NCBI GenBank assembly: GCA_964418645.1
Contig: CAYQME010000056.1
Coordinates: 1-16,220 of the forward strand
Direction of reading: 5' to 3'
From: JAADHG01 sp964418645
GTDB taxonomy: Bacteria > Bacteroidota > Bacteroidia > Flavobacteriales > Flavobacteriaceae
Length of the DNA: 16,220 nt
The translations under genes and the position numbers were made by a program. The notes beneath the pieces were generated by a model, which worked only from the letters and a program-made list of their open reading frames with translations, was not told the origin of the DNA and searched no databases. Positions within the stretch are counted from its first letter, which is position 1. Each line of letters opens with the position of its first letter. This document shows positions 1 to 6,719 of this stretch, in pieces.

Positions 1-53
1 AGAGCACCTGCCTTCTAAGCAGGCGGTCCTAGGTTCGAATCCTAGTGCCATCA
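1..53 (+). tRNA. tRNA-Arg (anticodon TCT), 5' end outside the window
   Basis: The 3' three-quarters of a tRNA is present. The 3' strand of the D stem (GAGC) lies at 2-5. The anticodon stem is CCTGC/GCAGG at 7-11 and 19-23, with a seven-base loop 12-18 holding TCT at 14-16, which reads arginine AGA codons. The T arm is CTAGG/CCTAG at 29-33 and 41-45 around the loop TTCGAAT. The 3' acceptor strand TGCCATC is at 46-52 and the discriminator A at 53. CCA is not encoded (CAA follows), so it must be added after transcription. The acceptor 5' strand and half of the D arm lie upstream of the window. The isotype is read directly from the anticodon. Confidence 0.95.
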
Positions 54-54
54 C

Positions 55-90
55 AAAAGGTCTTACATATGTGAGACCTTTTGCTTTATT
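55..90 (+). terminator. Hairpin terminator after tRNA-Arg
   Basis: A perfect nine-base stem AAAAGGTCT (55-63) / AGACCTTTT (74-82) can be extended by three pairs (one G-T wobble) down to an ATAT loop. The 3' arm ends in TTTT and is followed by GCTTTATTT. It starts two bases after the tRNA, so it is the natural end of the tRNA transcript. It could also work in reverse for the minus-strand gene ending at 109, because the left arm gives a U-run on that strand. Confidence 0.85.
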
Positions 91-108
91 TATAAATTTT
101 AATAAGTT

Positions 109-1167
109 TTATCCTCGTAACGCATTTAATATTTCATCATTAAATCTCTTATCATTTTTCATGATTCTAAAAAAATCTAAAATAAAAAGTTTACAATTAT
201 CAAATTCTGATTGATTTTCAAAACTTGATTCATAACTATCAACAATCTCTAACATCCTATTTTTGTTACTAAGAAACTCCTGTCTTACTTGTTCAATTAT
301 TTTAAAATCTCTTTTGAAGCCACGATATTGCCTTTGAGTTACGGAAGTTATTTTTATAGCATTATTTTGAGTTTGGGAAACGGAGGCATAGCTAGCATTT
401 ACCAGACCACACATGTCAAAATCGTATGGAATAGGATATATTTTCTTATCAATGTATAAAAGCTTTGCATTGTGCTGTTTTGTAGCTGAAAAATCGACAT
501 TTCCAATCATAAATTGAAAAAAAGCGTTTTGTACCGAAGTTAAATCATGTTGTCCTCGAGAATCAATAGATCTTTCAAACATTTTACCATTGTGTCTTTT
601 TGCTATTTTTTTATCATCTTCAATTAAAAAACCTTTTATATAATGGATTTTAGTTTTTTTTCCTTTTGGCTCGTTTAAAGTAATATTAGCTAAACGTGTT
701 TTAAAATGATAAGGTGAAATTAATTCATATAATTTATAAGCAATATATTCCTTAATAACATTGTCATTTTTATCTTTCTGTAATAAACAGGGCAATACTA
801 ATTTCAACTTTTTATTTCCCTTAAATAATGTGCCTTTAGATACTTCGCTCTTGATTTTTATTTTAATAGGTGGAAAATAACAATTTTTGCGTCTAAAATT
901 TCCTCTTGCTCTTAATTCTACATCTATAGTTTTCCATTCACCATTTTCTTTTTGGTACTTAAGTGTAGATTTTAAATATGTACTATCATTAGTGTTTCTT
1001 TTAACTCTTTTGTTAGAATATGATAACTTTATAGGTAATAACTTCTGATTTCTAAAGAGTTTGGTTATTTTTTTAGTAGAGTCTGAACCCTTGCTTCCTT
1101 GAGCATAAATATGAGAAGAAATGCTGAAATGAAATAAAAGGAGAATACATATTATTTGCTTATTCAT
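109..1167 (-). CDS. Secreted CotH-like protein (remote protein-kinase fold)
   Basis: A 352-residue protein with a signal peptide (basic start, hydrophobic residues 5-20, likely cut after YA at 21-22). The body resembles the CotH family of spore-coat and secreted atypical kinases. It has an RGNFRRKNCYFPPIKIKI-type segment at 89-105 (CotH: RGN..R...K), and then IKEYIAYKLYELISP at 138-152, the position where CotH proteins have a conserved helix. Near the C-terminus are GNVDFSATKQHNAKLL at 222-237 and PYDFD at 247-251, matching the N-x-D...N and D-x-D metal/catalytic positions of CotH (D225, N233, D249, D251 here). The assignment is by motif recognition only; overall similarity is weak and the substrate unknown. 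The protein should act in the periplasm or outside the cell. It stands alone, divergent from the next gene with only 47 bases between them. ATG start at 1167, about 20 bases after a good -7 box. Confidence 0.6.
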   Translation of the reverse strand: MNKQIICILLLFHFSISSHIYAQGSKGSDSTKKITKLFRNQKLLPIKLSYSNKRVKRNTNDSTYLKSTLKYQKENGEWKTIDVELRARGNFRRKNCYFPPIKIKIKSEVSKGTLFKGNKKLKLVLPCLLQKDKNDNVIKEYIAYKLYELISPYHFKTRLANITLNEPKGKKTKIHYIKGFLIEDDKKIAKRHNGKMFERSIDSRGQHDLTSVQNAFFQFMIGNVDFSATKQHNAKLLYIDKKIYPIPYDFDMCGLVNASYASVSQTQNNAIKITSVTQRQYRGFKRDFKIIEQVRQEFLSNKNRMLEIVDSYESSFENQSEFDNCKLFILDFFRIMKNDKRFNDEILNALRG

Positions 1168-1186
1168 AATATTGTTTCTATTTTAA

Positions 1187-1194
1187 CAAATATA
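1187..1194 (-). promoter_or_regulatory. Bacteroidota -7 box for the CotH-like gene
   Basis: On the minus strand this reads TATATTTG, a perfect match to the Bacteroidota -7 consensus TAnnTTTG. It lies 19 bases upstream of the ATG at 1167, giving a very short leader. No convincing -33 TTTG is seen at the usual distance, so the call rests on one box. On the other strand TAAATTTC at 1201-1208, seven matches of eight, sits just seven bases before the ATG of the divergent gene at 1215 and could give an almost leaderless transcript. Confidence 0.45.
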
Positions 1195-1214
1195 ATGTAT
1201 TAAATTTCTTTATT

Positions 1215-1952
1215 ATGAATCAATATTTTGCAATTATTAATTTTAAAACTTTAATTGCCTTAATAATTGCTGTCATTACTCCAATAATTGCATATTATTA
1301 TAATATAAATTACAATATAGATTTAACTCTTATTAGTATTGCTATTGTATTTCCCCTTGTTTTTACTATTCGTAGTTCTTTTAGACGAAGAGAAAAAGCA
1401 CTTGAACATTTGAGTCAATTTAGAGGCGCAATAAAAACAATAAATTATTTTTTCTTAAGCACAACAAGTCTTAATGATGAAAAGAAAGAAGATATAACTA
1501 ATATCTTAGTTGAAATAAGTGAAGGACTAATCAATCATCTTAGAAATAATAATTATAATACAAATAACCTTGATGTTTCTGTTCATAAAGTGTATTTGTT
1601 TATTATTGAAAATAATGAAGCATTACCAAAAAGCTTGAAGGATAAAGTGATTCGTTTTATGAACGATCTGCATGAAGCCATAGAAAACTTGCAGGCAATA
1701 CATGCGCATAGAACACCAATAAGTTTAAAAGCTTATTGCCTTATATTTATATATATATTTCCTTTAATTTATACACCAACAATTATAAATAAAGTGGGCT
1801 TGGATACTACCATTTGGATTACCTATTTTGTGGTTGTATTAAGTGAGTTTATTTTAATTTCTCTTTATAATATTCAGGATGATATGGAATATCCGTTTGA
1901 TGAAGTAGGCTTGGATGATATCAAGCTTAATACCTTTAAAATAGATAGATAA
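1215..1952 (+). CDS. Bestrophin-like four-helix membrane protein
   Basis: A 245-residue integral membrane protein without a signal peptide. Hydrophobic segments lie near residues 8-28, 36-53, 171-191 and 197-217, with a long charged, helical middle section. This two-plus-two layout, the FTIRSSFRRREKALEHLSQF stretch just after helix 2 (compare bestrophin FRTNTAYDRWWEAR), and the tail IQDDMEYPFDEVGLDDIKL (compare bestrophin ENPFG.D..DL) suggest a distant relative of bestrophin (UPF0187) or DUF4239 proteins, which are anion channels where characterised. The match is by eye and the pore residues are not the standard ones, so channel function is inference. The start is ATG, 47 bases from a divergent gene. 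It ends 37 bases before a converging gene, with no clear terminator between them. Confidence 0.6.
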   Translation: MNQYFAIINFKTLIALIIAVITPIIAYYYNINYNIDLTLISIAIVFPLVFTIRSSFRRREKALEHLSQFRGAIKTINYFFLSTTSLNDEKKEDITNILVEISEGLINHLRNNNYNTNNLDVSVHKVYLFIIENNEALPKSLKDKVIRFMNDLHEAIENLQAIHAHRTPISLKAYCLIFIYIFPLIYTPTIINKVGLDTTIWITYFVVVLSEFILISLYNIQDDMEYPFDEVGLDDIKLNTFKIDR

Positions 1953-1989
1953 ATAAATATTAACCTTATGATTGCTAAGTAACTGTTTC

Positions 1990-3171
1990 TTATACCTTAT
2001 TGCAAAAAACTACAATCTTTTCATTATTAATATTAGTTGTAAAAAACACATATAAATTACCTCCATCTTTAATTTTAAACTTCTTTTTAAGTTGATTCAC
2101 TGTTAATGGAAAATTACGAGTACTAACATTTGCCTTTTTGTTTTTAAGAGATTTTTCTACTTGCTTTTTATTGTACGGAAATACTTCTAAAATTTCAAAT
2201 CGCCTACCAGGAAAATCAATTAACTCAGTTGATGTATATATATGAGAATGTTTGTGGAGTTTATCAACTTTAAGTTTATGGGAAACTGTTTTAAAGGCTC
2301 CAGATTTAAGTATAGTTGAGTTAGGTTCATATAGGTATCGTTGCAAATTACCAAATGTAGCCGCTTTGTGTACTTCTTCATTTAGGTTAAATGTAAATGT
2401 TTCATGAATATCCTTTCTGATATTAATGGTTTTAACTCCAATAGTTTCTTGATATCCGTTTTCTAAAATAAAGAGGAGTTCTTTTACATCATTATTGATG
2501 GCAACAGTATGAATTTCTTTTACAAACTTTAATTCAGATAAACCAACTGTAATATCCAGCATTGGAGATGCTTTTATTAAAATGTTATTGGAATGCTTAA
2601 ATAATAAATCTAGATTTTCGGAAACATTTGGCAAACAATCTTTTAAATAGAATACTTTTCCTTTAGTGTCATGCCTTCTGGAAGGGTCTAAATATATCCA
2701 ATCATGAGTTTCCGACTCTTTATTTAAATATTCTAATCCGTCTTGATTAATAGTAGTGATATTGAATGCTACCAGTTGTTTAAAATTGTGTGATGCAATT
2801 TTTGAAAGCTTTTTATTAATTTCGCAATGTGTTACTTTATTAAATTGCTTAGAAAAATAAAATGAGTCTACACCAAAACCTCCAGTGAGGTCAATCATTG
2901 TAGATCCTAATATCAATTGCGATTTATATTCCGCAGTAATTTCAGATGATGTTTGTTCAAGGTTAAGCTTGTTTGGATAATAAATATTTGGAGTATTAAA
3001 CCATGTTGGGAGCTTGCTTTCACTTTTTTTTTTAGCTTCAATCTGTTCTACAATTTCTTTTGTATATACAGTACGGAATGTTGTGCCTTTGAGTAATAAA
3101 GATGATAAATCAGAATTTAAATTATTATTTATAAAGTCTTGTATTGCAGTATTTAAAACTTCCTTATTCAA
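1990..3171 (-). CDS. THUMP-like class I SAM-dependent methyltransferase (PG_1098 type)
   Basis: A Rossmann-fold methyltransferase of the type found across Bacteroidota, with an N-terminal helical domain, a central SAM domain and a C-terminal THUMP-like region. With the start used here (393 residues), SAM motif I MIDLTGGFGVDSFYF lies near residues 92-106, with the acidic CEIN strand at about 116-119. DWIYLDPSRR near 157-166 is the motif IV catalytic loop seen in RNA base methyltransferases, and KASPMLD follows. An RNA target is likely from the THUMP-like part but is not known. The frame is open to a TTG at 3207, which would overlap the upstream gene by 29 bases. The TTG at 3171 is chosen because it starts seven bases after that gene's stop and gives a family-like MNKEVLNTAIQDFI N-terminus; there is no ATG in range. 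A ten-base A tract lies inside the gene (3024-3033). Last gene of the minus-strand cluster. Confidence 0.85.
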   Translation of the reverse strand: MNKEVLNTAIQDFINNNLNSDLSSLLLKGTTFRTVYTKEIVEQIEAKKKSESKLPTWFNTPNIYYPNKLNLEQTSSEITAEYKSQLILGSTMIDLTGGFGVDSFYFSKQFNKVTHCEINKKLSKIASHNFKQLVAFNITTINQDGLEYLNKESETHDWIYLDPSRRHDTKGKVFYLKDCLPNVSENLDLLFKHSNNILIKASPMLDITVGLSELKFVKEIHTVAINNDVKELLFILENGYQETIGVKTINIRKDIHETFTFNLNEEVHKAATFGNLQRYLYEPNSTILKSGAFKTVSHKLKVDKLHKHSHIYTSTELIDFPGRRFEILEVFPYNKKQVEKSLKNKKANVSTRNFPLTVNQLKKKFKIKDGGNLYVFFTTNINNEKIVVFCNKV

Positions 3172-3178
3172 ACTAAAA

Positions 3179-4267
3179 CTACAAATTTTTAGTGAGCTGT
3201 TTAACAATTTTATTTTCTGATAAGAATTCTTTCATCACCACCTTTGAAGCAGTATAAGTTGGTATAGCTACAATCATACCTATAACTCCAAACAAGAGTC
3301 CAGCAATTATGATAACTAAGAATATCTCTAACGGATGAGATTTTACACTTTTTGAAAAAATAAACGGTTGACTGAAAAAATTATCGACTAATTGCCCAAT
3401 AATAAAACCAATCATTACATAAATAGTTTTTGGTAAAATCACTTCACTAAAACTTGCGTCAAGATTACTAGTCATTGTAAGAATAAGCATCAATACACCT
3501 CCAATAAGCGGTCCAATGTATGGTATAAGATTAAGTAAAGCACATAAAAAAGCAATTACTATGGCGTTTTTAATACCGAAGATTAAAAGGACAATAGTAT
3601 ATATTATGAATAAAATTAGAATTTGAAAGATTAAACCAATAAAATATCGAGACAACAAATCTTTTATTTTATTAAATGATCTTTCCATTCTGGTTTCTTT
3701 AGTGTCTGGTACTAATACCATGATTCCATGTTCTAGCAACTGACTATCCTTTAGTAAAAAGAATGTAATAAACAGTACTGAAAATAACCCAATACTAAAG
3801 CTTCCAAATCCACTAACTACTGAATTCAAAAAATTTGGTATTATAGAATAATCTAGTTTAGAAAGTAAATTAGAATCTTTTAAAGACTGTTCTACATCAA
3901 TATTGTTAAGTGCAAAATATTTTGATACTTGATGGTATAAATCTTCAATGTTGCCTTGTAATTCCTCAATATTGAGTAAGGACAAATTATGACCTTGTTC
4001 AACAATTAAAGGAATAAACATGCGTACCAACCCAACAAATAAACCAACTAAAGCCAGCATTGTTACTACTACTGCAATTGTGTTTTTAAATTTTAGCTTT
4101 GACTTTAAAAAACGTACAATTGGTCGACCAATTAGAGACAATACTGCAGCAATAGCAATATAAACAAGAACAGATTGTATTTTATAAAGAAAAAATAAAA
4201 GCAAAAATACACCAACAATTATGGCTATTGCTTTTATAATACCTTTGGTTATTAAGTTAGAATTCAT
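3179..4267 (-). CDS. AI-2E family transporter (PerM/YdiK-like permease)
   Basis: A 362-residue polytopic inner-membrane protein with about eight hydrophobic segments. Two lie in the first 55 residues, one near 62-86, and the rest in the second half. Family landmarks are LLNLIPYIGPLIGG near 244-257, the QLVDNFF...P...SKSVKSHPLEIF segment near 282-306, and GLLFGVIGMIVAIPTYTASK near 323-342. The family includes E. coli TqsA, an autoinducer-2 exporter, and Na+/H+ antiporters, so the substrate here cannot be stated. The ATG start at 4267 lies 21 bases after the stop of the trmH-like gene, in the same direction, so co-transcription is likely. Typical family length, with no sign of damage. Confidence 0.93.
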   Translation of the reverse strand: MNSNLITKGIIKAIAIIVGVFLLLFFLYKIQSVLVYIAIAAVLSLIGRPIVRFLKSKLKFKNTIAVVVTMLALVGLFVGLVRMFIPLIVEQGHNLSLLNIEELQGNIEDLYHQVSKYFALNNIDVEQSLKDSNLLSKLDYSIIPNFLNSVVSGFGSFSIGLFSVLFITFFLLKDSQLLEHGIMVLVPDTKETRMERSFNKIKDLLSRYFIGLIFQILILFIIYTIVLLIFGIKNAIVIAFLCALLNLIPYIGPLIGGVLMLILTMTSNLDASFSEVILPKTIYVMIGFIIGQLVDNFFSQPFIFSKSVKSHPLEIFLVIIIAGLLFGVIGMIVAIPTYTASKVVMKEFLSENKIVKQLTKNL

Positions 4268-4288
4268 GTAGTAAATATATAAAATGCT

Positions 4289-4789
4289 TTAGATTATTTG
4301 CTTTGTAATTTCATATAAAGCAATATTTGTGGCTTGTACAACATTCATGCTACTGTTTTGTCCAAACATATTAATATGAACTACCTCATCAGATAGTTTT
4401 AAAACAGCTTCTGAAACTCCAAAATTTTCATCGCCAACAATAAGTGCTATTGGTTCTTTTTTAGGAAATTGAAATTTATGGATTGGTAAACTTTTGCTGG
4501 TAATTTCAAGTGATATGATGCAATAATCGTTTGCTTTAAACAGATTTACTTCGTTTGAAATTGAGTTAGACATTTTATAGGAAACCACTTTTTCAGTTGC
4601 TCTGGAAGTCTTTGTTATTTTTCGTCCTAGCTGAATATGTTTCCCACAAAAAATAATTTCTTCAATCCCGAAAGCATCAGCGATTCTGAACAAACTACCA
4701 ATATTTGTTGCGTTTGTAACATTATCGCAAATTAGTGTAATAGGAAACTTGTATTGTTTAAAGTTGGTATTGTAGTGGGTGAGTTGCAA
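4289..4789 (-). CDS. SpoU/TrmH-family RNA 2'-O-methyltransferase (short, SPOUT domain only)
   Basis: A 166-residue protein made of the SPOUT knot domain alone. Motif 1 is NATNIGSLFRIADAFG (26-41), motif 2 IVGDENFGVSE (117-127), and motif 3 INMFGQNSSMNVVQATNIAL (139-158). The N of motif 1, the GDE..G loop and the S-MNVV segment form the SAM-binding knot and are all intact. The family transfers a methyl group to ribose 2'-OH in tRNA or rRNA. The length resembles TrmL (tRNA position 34), but the target base cannot be told from sequence. The start is a TTG at 4789: no ATG or GTG lies between it and the upstream in-frame stop, and MQLTHYN fits the family N-terminus. It sits between the DUF4159 gene (68-base gap) and the AI-2E gene (21-base gap). 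Confidence 0.9.
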   Translation of the reverse strand: MQLTHYNTNFKQYKFPITLICDNVTNATNIGSLFRIADAFGIEEIIFCGKHIQLGRKITKTSRATEKVVSYKMSNSISNEVNLFKANDYCIISLEITSKSLPIHKFQFPKKEPIALIVGDENFGVSEAVLKLSDEVVHINMFGQNSSMNVVQATNIALYEITKQII

Positions 4790-4857
4790 GAGAATTTTAG
4801 ATTGGTGAGTTACGATTTAAAAAATCAAAAAGTGTGAATTGTAATTCATAACTCGTA

Positions 4858-5499
4858 TTAATTTTCAAAAGCATATTTTATAATATTGGCTCCCATTTTT
4901 AAAGCTTTTTCTCTTACTTCTTTCGGGTCGTTATGAATTTCCTCATCTTCCCAACCATCGCCTAAATCACTTTCGTAAGTAAATAGCAGTACCAAACGCC
5001 CTCCATAAAAAATACCAAATGCTTGTGAGCGTTTTCCATCATGTTCATGTATTTTAGGTAATCCATTTGGAAATTTAAAGGCAATATTAAAAATTTCATG
5101 ATTAGAAGGTAATTCAATCAATTCTGTATTTGGAAATACTTTTTTGAGTTCTTTTACGATATAGGGTTGCATACCATAATTATCATCAATATGTAAAAAG
5201 CCTCCTGAAATTAAATAATTCCGTAAATTTTCCGCATCTGCATCATTAAAAAACACATTACCATGTCCTGTCATATGTATAAATGGATATTGAAAAATGT
5301 CAATACTACCAGCCTCTACAGTTTGAGGCTTCGCTTTAATTTTAGTGTTAATGTTAGTATTGCAGAATTTAATAAGATTTGGTAATGATGTAGGATTACC
5401 ATACCAATCCCCTCCACCTTTGTATTTTAGTACAGCAATCTCTTGGGAGAATGAGAAAAAAGAACAAATAATAAAGAGTAAAGAACAAAGATATTTCAT
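4858..5499 (-). CDS. DUF4159 secreted protein
   Basis: A 213-residue protein with a clear signal peptide (MKYLCSLLFIICSFFSFSQ, likely cut around 18-19), so it is probably periplasmic. The rest is a DUF4159 domain. It starts with IAVLKYKGGGDWYGN, which reads as a small beta-alpha-beta fold. FLHIDDNYGM lies at 101-110, PSNHEIF at 131-137 and YESDLGDGWED at 175-185. These acidic and histidine clusters are the conserved family core, and the fold is thought to be related to glutamine-amidotransferase-like domains. No biochemical role is established. The ATG start lies one base after the rsmE stop (TAG-T-ATG), which argues for translational coupling. Confidence 0.9.
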   Translation of the reverse strand: MKYLCSLLFIICSFFSFSQEIAVLKYKGGGDWYGNPTSLPNLIKFCNTNINTKIKAKPQTVEAGSIDIFQYPFIHMTGHGNVFFNDADAENLRNYLISGGFLHIDDNYGMQPYIVKELKKVFPNTELIELPSNHEIFNIAFKFPNGLPKIHEHDGKRSQAFGIFYGGRLVLLFTYESDLGDGWEDEEIHNDPKEVREKALKMGANIIKYAFEN

Positions 5500-5500
5500 A

Positions 5501-6205
5501 CTATTCGTTTATAAATGCTACGCTATGACAAGCTACAATAGCTGCAGTTTCGGTTCGAAATCTGGTTTCTCCCAAAGTTACAGGAATAAAATCATTTTGA
5601 AGCGCTTGCGCGATTTCTTTAACAGAAAAGTCGCCTTCAGGTCCAATTAAAATAGTGACATCTTGTTGTGGTTTTAATTCTTGCTTGAGTGATTTTCTAT
5701 CTAATTTTTCACAATGTGCGATAAAGCGTTGGCCTTTTAAATCTTGCTTTATAAAGTCTTTAAATGAAATGGCAGCATTTAACTTTGGTAAGTAATAATG
5801 TAGTGATTGTTTCATTGCAGACTGTAGTATTTTCTCGTAGCGTTCTAGTTTAATGATATTACGTTCACTATGGTTGCAAATAATAGGAGTGATGCTGTCT
5901 ATACCAATTTCAGTTGCTTTTTCCAAAAACCATTCGTAACGATCATTCATTTTTGTTGGTGCAACTGCCAAATGCAATTGGTAATCCTTTTTATGCTGAA
6001 ATACTTTAGACACTATAGTTACTGTACAATTCTTAATATCTGCTAGAGTTATTTCTGCAGTAAACAACCAGCCTTTGCCATTGGTGATATTCAAAGTATC
6101 ACCTTCTTTTTTGCGCAAAACTTTGGCAATATGTTTGCTTTCGTCTTTAGCGAAATAAAATTGCTTGGTTTTCTCAGTAAGTTCAGGATTATAGAATAAT
6201 TGCAT
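5501..6205 (-). CDS. rsmE: 16S rRNA (uracil(1498)-N(3))-methyltransferase RsmE
   Basis: RsmE methylates N3 of U1498 in helix 44 of 16S rRNA in the assembled 30S subunit, using SAM. The 234-residue protein has the N-terminal PUA-like domain (MQLFYNPEL to about residue 70, including HIAKVLRKKEGD) and the C-terminal SPOUT knot. Landmarks are EKATEIG, the CNHSER segment, and KQSLHYYLPKL in place of the usual QS.R..P. LIGPEGDFSVKE follows, and then LGETRFRTETAA, which matches the family LG..ILRTETA. The frame is open to a TTG at 6211, but the ATG at 6205 gives the standard MQLFY start and is used here. It is coupled to the DUF4159 gene with one base between them, and lies 40 bases downstream of the small membrane-protein gene. 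Confidence 0.95.
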   Translation of the reverse strand: MQLFYNPELTEKTKQFYFAKDESKHIAKVLRKKEGDTLNITNGKGWLFTAEITLADIKNCTVTIVSKVFQHKKDYQLHLAVAPTKMNDRYEWFLEKATEIGIDSITPIICNHSERNIIKLERYEKILQSAMKQSLHYYLPKLNAAISFKDFIKQDLKGQRFIAHCEKLDRKSLKQELKPQQDVTILIGPEGDFSVKEIAQALQNDFIPVTLGETRFRTETAAIVACHSVAFINE

Positions 6206-6245
6206 ACACAAATATAAAATGAATTAGCATTACAATAACACAGCA

Positions 6246-6716
6246 TTATCTTTTCTTCATTAGAAAATAATATATTGAGTATTTTATTGTAGACAAAATT
6301 ATGTTAGTAATAAATAAAAGCTGAGTAAATAGAACTAACATTACAATAATTAAGGTAAAAAGATTTTGGTTTAATATATCATCATCAAATAATGGAAAAC
6401 TACTATCTGTTTTGAAATTATAATAAATCATTCCAATTTCATAAATATAAATACTACCAATGGTAATTATGGAATGTATATTAGTTAAATTACGAACTAG
6501 AATAATTTCATATTTGAAAAACAACCAATAGCAGAATCCAATAATTCCATAAATAACAAATAATAGTGTTGTTAGATGTGAATTACGAATAACAAAATAT
6601 GTGTCATGAACATTTATATCAATGATATCATTTTCATCGAAGAAAGAAGAAACACCAATTAATAAAATAAAAACAGCAGTTATCCAAAAATAATGAGGTG
6701 TCTTTAATTTGCTCAT
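6246..6716 (-). CDS. Small membrane protein resembling the last helices of cytochrome c oxidase subunit I
   Basis: A 156-residue protein with four hydrophobic segments (about 9-25, 48-67, 80-99, 117-147). Residues 33-43 read DINVHDTYFVI, matching the COX1 helix IX-X loop (SLDIVLHDTYYVV in mitochondrial COX1). The match continues through helix X (GIIGFCYW against IMGGFYYW), NLTNIHSIITIG at 76-87 against NDTWAKIHFAIMFVG, and QLLFITNIILS at 132-142 against the last COX1 helix. The Mg-site H-D pair (H37, D38) and the low-spin heme-a histidine (H47) are kept. The heme-a3 histidine two residues earlier is N45. Being only four helices, it cannot be an oxidase on its own. Function unknown; the homology is read by eye. 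Its ATG lies three bases after the tsaD stop (TAG AGA ATG), so it is almost certainly co-translated with tsaD. Confidence 0.75.
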   Translation of the reverse strand: MSKLKTPHYFWITAVFILLIGVSSFFDENDIIDINVHDTYFVIRNSHLTTLLFVIYGIIGFCYWLFFKYEIILVRNLTNIHSIITIGSIYIYEIGMIYYNFKTDSSFPLFDDDILNQNLFTLIIVMLVLFTQLLFITNIILSTIKYSIYYFLMKKR

Positions 6717-6719
6717 TCT

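Noticed and set aside
1..108. tRNA gene as an integration site for a genomic island
   Set aside because: No second copy of the tRNA 3' end and no integrase gene is seen in the window; the genes that follow are single accessory genes rather than an obvious island.
1953..1989. Bidirectional terminator between two converging genes
   Set aside because: Only a four-base stem (CTTA/TAAG) is visible, with no T-run, so nothing firm can be claimed.
4807..4854. Dyad GAGTTACG/CATAACTC between the DUF4159 and trmH-like genes
   Set aside because: The arms are only eight bases with a wobble and the 32-base loop between them is A/T-rich, so it is too weak to call a terminator or riboswitch; the two genes are probably still co-transcribed.
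5345..5650. Plus-strand frame of 101 codons across the rsmE/DUF4159 junction
   Set aside because: It is opposite two well-supported genes and its translation resembles no protein family.
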